DNA of 6,601 nucleotides, taken from contig CAZTHL010000137.1 in NCBI GenBank assembly GCA_964613585.1, positions 1 through 6,601 on the forward strand. Direction: 5' to 3'. The stretch comes from CAZTHL01 sp964613585. GTDB taxonomy: Bacteria; Pseudomonadota; Alphaproteobacteria; DSM-16000; Inquilinaceae. Positions 1 to 6,601 of this stretch are shown here, one piece after another (positions within the stretch are counted from its first letter, which is position 1; every line of letters begins with the position of its first letter). The translations under genes were made by a program, and so were the position numbers. Under the pieces are notes generated by a model that saw only the letters and a list, made by a program, of their open reading frames with translations, did not search any database and was not told the DNA's origin.

Positions 1-3509
<3,509 letters not shown>

Positions 3510-3521
3510 AGGCCACCGGCC

Positions 3522-3559
3522 CCCTCCCCACCGCTCCCCAGCCCACGCGCGGGGGAGGG
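3522..3559. terminator. GC-rich hairpin after the CheB-CheR kinase gene, possible terminator or dispersed repeat
   Basis: The arms CCCTCCCC (3522-3529) and GGGGAGGG (3552-3559) are perfect inverted repeats around a loop of 22 bases, starting 12 bases after the TGA of the first gene. There is no T-tract after it, so intrinsic termination is uncertain. Short palindromes of this kind are common between genes in high-GC Alphaproteobacteria, and the right arm resembles that of the hairpin at 5099-5127. It may be a dispersed repeat that also slows or ends transcription. Confidence 0.45.
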
Positions 3560-3573
3560 TGAGAAGGACCTGG

Positions 3574-3621
3574 AGCGTTTCAGCCTCACGCGGAATCGGC
3601 GCCCGCCAACCCGGAAACGCT
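3574..3621. repeat. Imperfect intergenic inverted repeat (AGCGTTTC / GAAACGCT)
   Basis: AGCGTTTC at 3574-3581 is the exact reverse complement of GAAACGCT at 3614-3621, separated by 32 bases that include GCGGAATCGG. This layout resembles degenerate alphaproteobacterial intergenic repeats with AGCGTTT/AAACGCT ends; that family assignment is from memory. An analogous pair, GAAACGG (5034-5040) and CCGTTTC (5081-5087), lies after the second kinase gene. Confidence 0.4.
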
Positions 3622-3631
3622 TGAATTCTCG

Positions 3632-3675
3632 ACAGCTTGTGCCCCTTCCCCCACGCCTCGCGTGAGGGCGGGGCA
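3632..3675. repeat. ACAGCTT-led palindromic repeat, copy 1
   Basis: ACAGCTT (3632-3638) is followed by a strong imperfect hairpin. The left arm is 3640-3656, starting TGCCCC and ending CACGC; the right arm is 3660-3675, starting GCGTG and ending GGGGCA, with a 3-base loop. The same order, ACAGCTT then a CCC-rich arm, a CGCGT centre and a GGG-rich arm, recurs at 5089-5127 after the second kinase gene. The element lies upstream of the candidate promoter of the second gene, so it is probably not part of a coding region even though a TTG-initiated frame runs through it. Confidence 0.5.
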
Positions 3676-3701
3676 GCAAGGGGGGCTGCCCGCGCCGGGC
3701 G

Positions 3702-3729
3702 CTTGCCCCTGCGCGGTGCGCGGTATATT
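3702..3729 (+). promoter_or_regulatory. Candidate sigma-70-type promoter for the small HWE kinase gene
   Basis: CTTGCC (3702-3707) and TATATT (3724-3729) are separated by 16 bases, giving a plausible -35/-10 pair. TATATT stands out as AT-rich in very GC-rich surroundings. Transcription would start near 3736, leaving a leader of about 33 bases before the GTG at 3769. The -35 match is imperfect and rests on inspection alone. If real, it gives the second kinase its own promoter and rules out the upstream TTG start at 3637. Confidence 0.4.
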
Positions 3730-3757
3730 GGCGAAAGAGGGTGTTCATCGGGATGCC

Positions 3758-3764
3758 GGAAGGA
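3758..3764 (+). promoter_or_regulatory. Ribosome binding site deciding the GTG start at 3769
   Basis: GGAAGGA is a good Shine-Dalgarno match ending 4 bases before GTG 3769. It favours this start over the in-frame TTG at 3637, which would add 44 residues encoded mostly by the palindromic repeat and promoter region. Confidence 0.6.
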
Positions 3765-3768
3765 TGTC

Positions 3769-4986
3769 GTGACCGATGAGGCTGCGGCCGGCCCGCCAAG
3801 CGAGGCGACCCCATCGGGCGCCTCGGCGACGCAGCGGCGGCCGCCGGAAGCTCCGCTCAACACGGCGGTCGTGCCGGCGGCTGTGATCCTCGACAGCGAC
3901 CTGCAGCTCATCTATTGCCTCGGCGACGTCAGCCCCTTCGTCGGCCTGCCGGATGGCGCGCCTGAGTGGCAGGTGTTCCGGCTGCTGAGCAATGGCCTGC
4001 ACGATCCCGTGCGCCGGGTCGTGCTGCAGGCGCGCGATACCGGCGTTGGGCACCGCGCCCGGGCCGCGGTGGCCACCGAGGGCGGCTACCGGCCGGCCGA
4101 GGTGTCGGCGATTCCCCTCGGTCGCGGCCGGGCGGGGCCGCTGCTGCTCAGCTTTGCCTGGCAGGAACCCGGCGGCAGTCTCCGAAGCGGATCCGGCAGC
4201 GACGAGGCACGCGGGGCCGTGCCCTTGTCCGACGGGGACGGCCGCGCGGTGGTCGACCGGCTGCCGGTGCGCATCCCCGGCAGCGATGTCGGCATCGGCC
4301 CCGGGCCGGCGGCGTGGCAGCTTCAGGTCGCCAACGAGGAGCTGCAGGCGGCGAACGAAGAGCTCCGCGTGCAAACCGAGGAGGACCAGCGGCAGAAGAT
4401 CCTGATCGCCGAGCTGCGCCACCGCATCAAGAACCTGCTGACCACGGTCCAGGCGGTCGCGCTGCAGTCGCTGCGGCAGTCCAATTCGCTTGACGCGTTT
4501 CGGGAGAGCTTTCTGGCGCGGCTGCGGGCGCTCGGCGCCTGCCATGACCTGCTGGTGCAGACCGGCTGGCGCTCGGCGCCGCTCGGCGAGCTGATCATGG
4601 CGACCCTCGAGCCGTACCTGCGGCCGGGCCTGGACCGGGTGGCGATCGACTGCGCCGAACTCGCCCTGCCGCCGGCGGCCGCGCAGGCTCTGACCCTGGC
4701 GCTGCACGAGCTGGCGACCAACGCCGCCAAGCACGGCGCCCTGTCCGTCGAGCCGGGCCGGCTCGAGCTGGCCGCCGAGGCCGCGCGGGCGAACGGCGGG
4801 GAACATATCCGGATCGGCTGGGTCGAGATCGGTGGTCCGCCGGCGGTAGTGCCGGAGGAGAAGGGCTTCGGGCTGAGGCTGATCGAAGGCTCGGTGCGCA
4901 CCGAGCTGAACGGCGAGATCCACCTCGACTTCCGGGCCGACGGCCTGCGCGTGGCGATCGCCTTCCCGGTCCCGCCCGGCTCCTGA
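3769..4986 (+). CDS. HWE-family sensor histidine kinase, compact paralogue of the upstream fusion kinase
   Basis: This is a 405-residue predicted soluble histidine kinase. Residues are counted from GTG 3769. After a Pro/Ala/Ser-rich start (1-30) comes a PAS-like domain (about 31-133) that aligns with the post-CheR domain of the upstream protein: both have a VILD or VLID strand, a conserved RLL(S/R)(N/D)GL segment, a PVR..V.QAR-type helix and a final LLxSF strand. A Gly/Ser/Asp-rich linker (134-180) follows, then a short coiled coil with two NEEL units (about 181-210) and the kinase. Phospho-acceptor His218 lies in LRHRIKN, the N-box has His313 and Asn318, WVE at 351-353 gives the family its W-x-E signature, and the G-box is GFGLRL at 366-371. 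Both kinases end in PPGS. CheB, CheR and two PAS domains are absent compared with its neighbour. It has its own candidate promoter and RBS. The signal and the partner regulator are not visible; no response regulator lies nearby. Confidence 0.88.
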   Translation: MTDEAAAGPPSEATPSGASATQRRPPEAPLNTAVVPAAVILDSDLQLIYCLGDVSPFVGLPDGAPEWQVFRLLSNGLHDPVRRVVLQARDTGVGHRARAAVATEGGYRPAEVSAIPLGRGRAGPLLLSFAWQEPGGSLRSGSGSDEARGAVPLSDGDGRAVVDRLPVRIPGSDVGIGPGPAAWQLQVANEELQAANEELRVQTEEDQRQKILIAELRHRIKNLLTTVQAVALQSLRQSNSLDAFRESFLARLRALGACHDLLVQTGWRSAPLGELIMATLEPYLRPGLDRVAIDCAELALPPAAAQALTLALHELATNAAKHGALSVEPGRLELAAEAARANGGEHIRIGWVEIGGPPAVVPEEKGFGLRLIEGSVRTELNGEIHLDFRADGLRVAIAFPVPPGS

Positions 4987-4989
4987 AGC

Positions 4990-5028
4990 GGCTCTCGCGG
5001 GCAGGGCGTGCCAGCCCTGCCGCGAGCC
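4990..5028 (+). terminator. Hairpin just after the small kinase gene, probable terminator
   Basis: The left arm 4990-5006 (GGCTC...GGGCAGGG) pairs with the right arm 5015-5028 (CCCTGCCGCGAGCC) around an 8-base loop. The stem is strong and GC-rich with two small bulges. It starts 3 bases after the TGA. Only TT follows the stem, so it is not a textbook intrinsic terminator, but the position fits one. Confidence 0.55.
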
Positions 5029-5033
5029 TTCCC

Positions 5034-5087
5034 GAAACGGCCCCCGCCCCTTCCCGCACCCGCGCGGGCGAAAACAATTACCGTTTC
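5034..5087. repeat. Intergenic inverted pair GAAACGG / CCGTTTC
   Basis: GAAACGG (5034-5040) and CCGTTTC (5081-5087) are exact reverse complements 40 bases apart. A small palindrome, CCCGCGCGGG (5059-5068), and an AT-rich patch (5071-5080) lie between them. The pair sits just ahead of ACAGCTT, echoing the spacer after the first kinase gene. Seven-base arms could be chance; the shared layout is what makes it notable. Confidence 0.3.
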
Positions 5088-5088
5088 A

Positions 5089-5127
5089 ACAGCTTATACC
5101 CTCCCCCGCGGACCGCGTGGGGGAGGG
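5089..5127. terminator. ACAGCTT-led palindrome, copy 2; likely bidirectional terminator between convergent genes
   Basis: ACAGCTT (5089-5095) leads into a hairpin whose arms CCCTCCCCC (5099-5107) and GGGGGAGGG (5119-5127) pair perfectly. The stem can extend inward through GCG/CGC with a small bulge. It lies between the 3' ends of the small kinase gene and clpB, 26 bases from the clpB stop, so it could end transcription from both sides. Read from the clpB side, the stem is followed by an AT-rich stretch. The sequence is related to the elements at 3522-3559 and 3632-3675, so it is probably a member of a dispersed repeat family. Confidence 0.55.
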
Positions 5128-5153
5128 TCAGGGTGGGACTCCCCGGGCTCCGC

Positions 5154-6601
<1,448 letters not shown>

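Noticed and set aside
3592..3640. Possible EcfG general-stress promoter (GGAAT and GGAAAC elements), attractive because HWE kinases often feed that pathway
   Set aside because: No GTT-type -10 element is found 16-17 bases after either GGAA motif, so the pair does not match the consensus.
3745..4923. Open frame of 392 codons on the minus strand opposite the small kinase
   Set aside because: It is antisense to a clear HWE kinase, shows low-complexity Arg/Gln/Gly composition, and has no family motif.
3510..5153. CRISPR array, tRNA, rRNA or insertion sequence in the spacers
   Set aside because: There are no regularly spaced direct repeats, no cloverleaf or rRNA sequence and no transposase remnants; the palindromes are too short and variable for an IS end pair.

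Overview
This is a high-GC bacterial window holding two sensory histidine kinase genes on the plus strand and the 3' half of clpB on the minus strand, converging on it. Three things point to an Alphaproteobacterium: the strong GC bias, two HWE-family kinases (a family concentrated in that class), and GC-rich CCCTCCCC/GGGGAGGG palindromes between genes. A Rhodospirillales- or Rhizobiales-like genome is plausible, but the sequence alone does not fix the genus.

Layout. Bases 1-51 are an unbroken run of C, most likely a contig-end artefact. A very large gene follows directly, its 5' end missing (about 51-3509). It encodes one polypeptide with a CheB methylesterase domain, a CheR methyltransferase domain, a PAS-like domain, a long NEEL-type coiled coil, two more PAS-type domains and a C-terminal HWE histidine kinase. 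A 259-base spacer (3510-3768) holds palindromic repeats, a candidate promoter and a Shine-Dalgarno sequence. Next is a smaller kinase gene (3769-4986), which looks like a compact paralogue of the first: it keeps the post-CheR PAS-like domain, a short piece of the coiled coil and the HWE kinase, but lacks CheB, CheR and the other two PAS domains. A 167-base convergent spacer (4987-5153) carries two hairpins. From 5154 to the right edge, on the minus strand, lies the C-terminal half of the disaggregase ClpB (M-domain, second AAA+ domain, C-terminal domain); its start is outside the window.

How the genes work together. The two kinases are probably cytoplasmic signal-input proteins: no membrane segments are visible, and all sensing would be through PAS domains. 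No response regulator, chemoreceptor, CheA or CheW lies in the window, so their targets are unknown. Their matching PAS-coil-kinase cores suggest duplication and possibly shared partners or mixed dimers (inference). clpB is a housekeeping stress gene with no evident functional link to the kinases.

Most notable points: the tandem full-length and mini kinase pair; an Asn in place of the expected catalytic Asp in the CheB domain; and related palindromic repeats downstream of both kinase genes.
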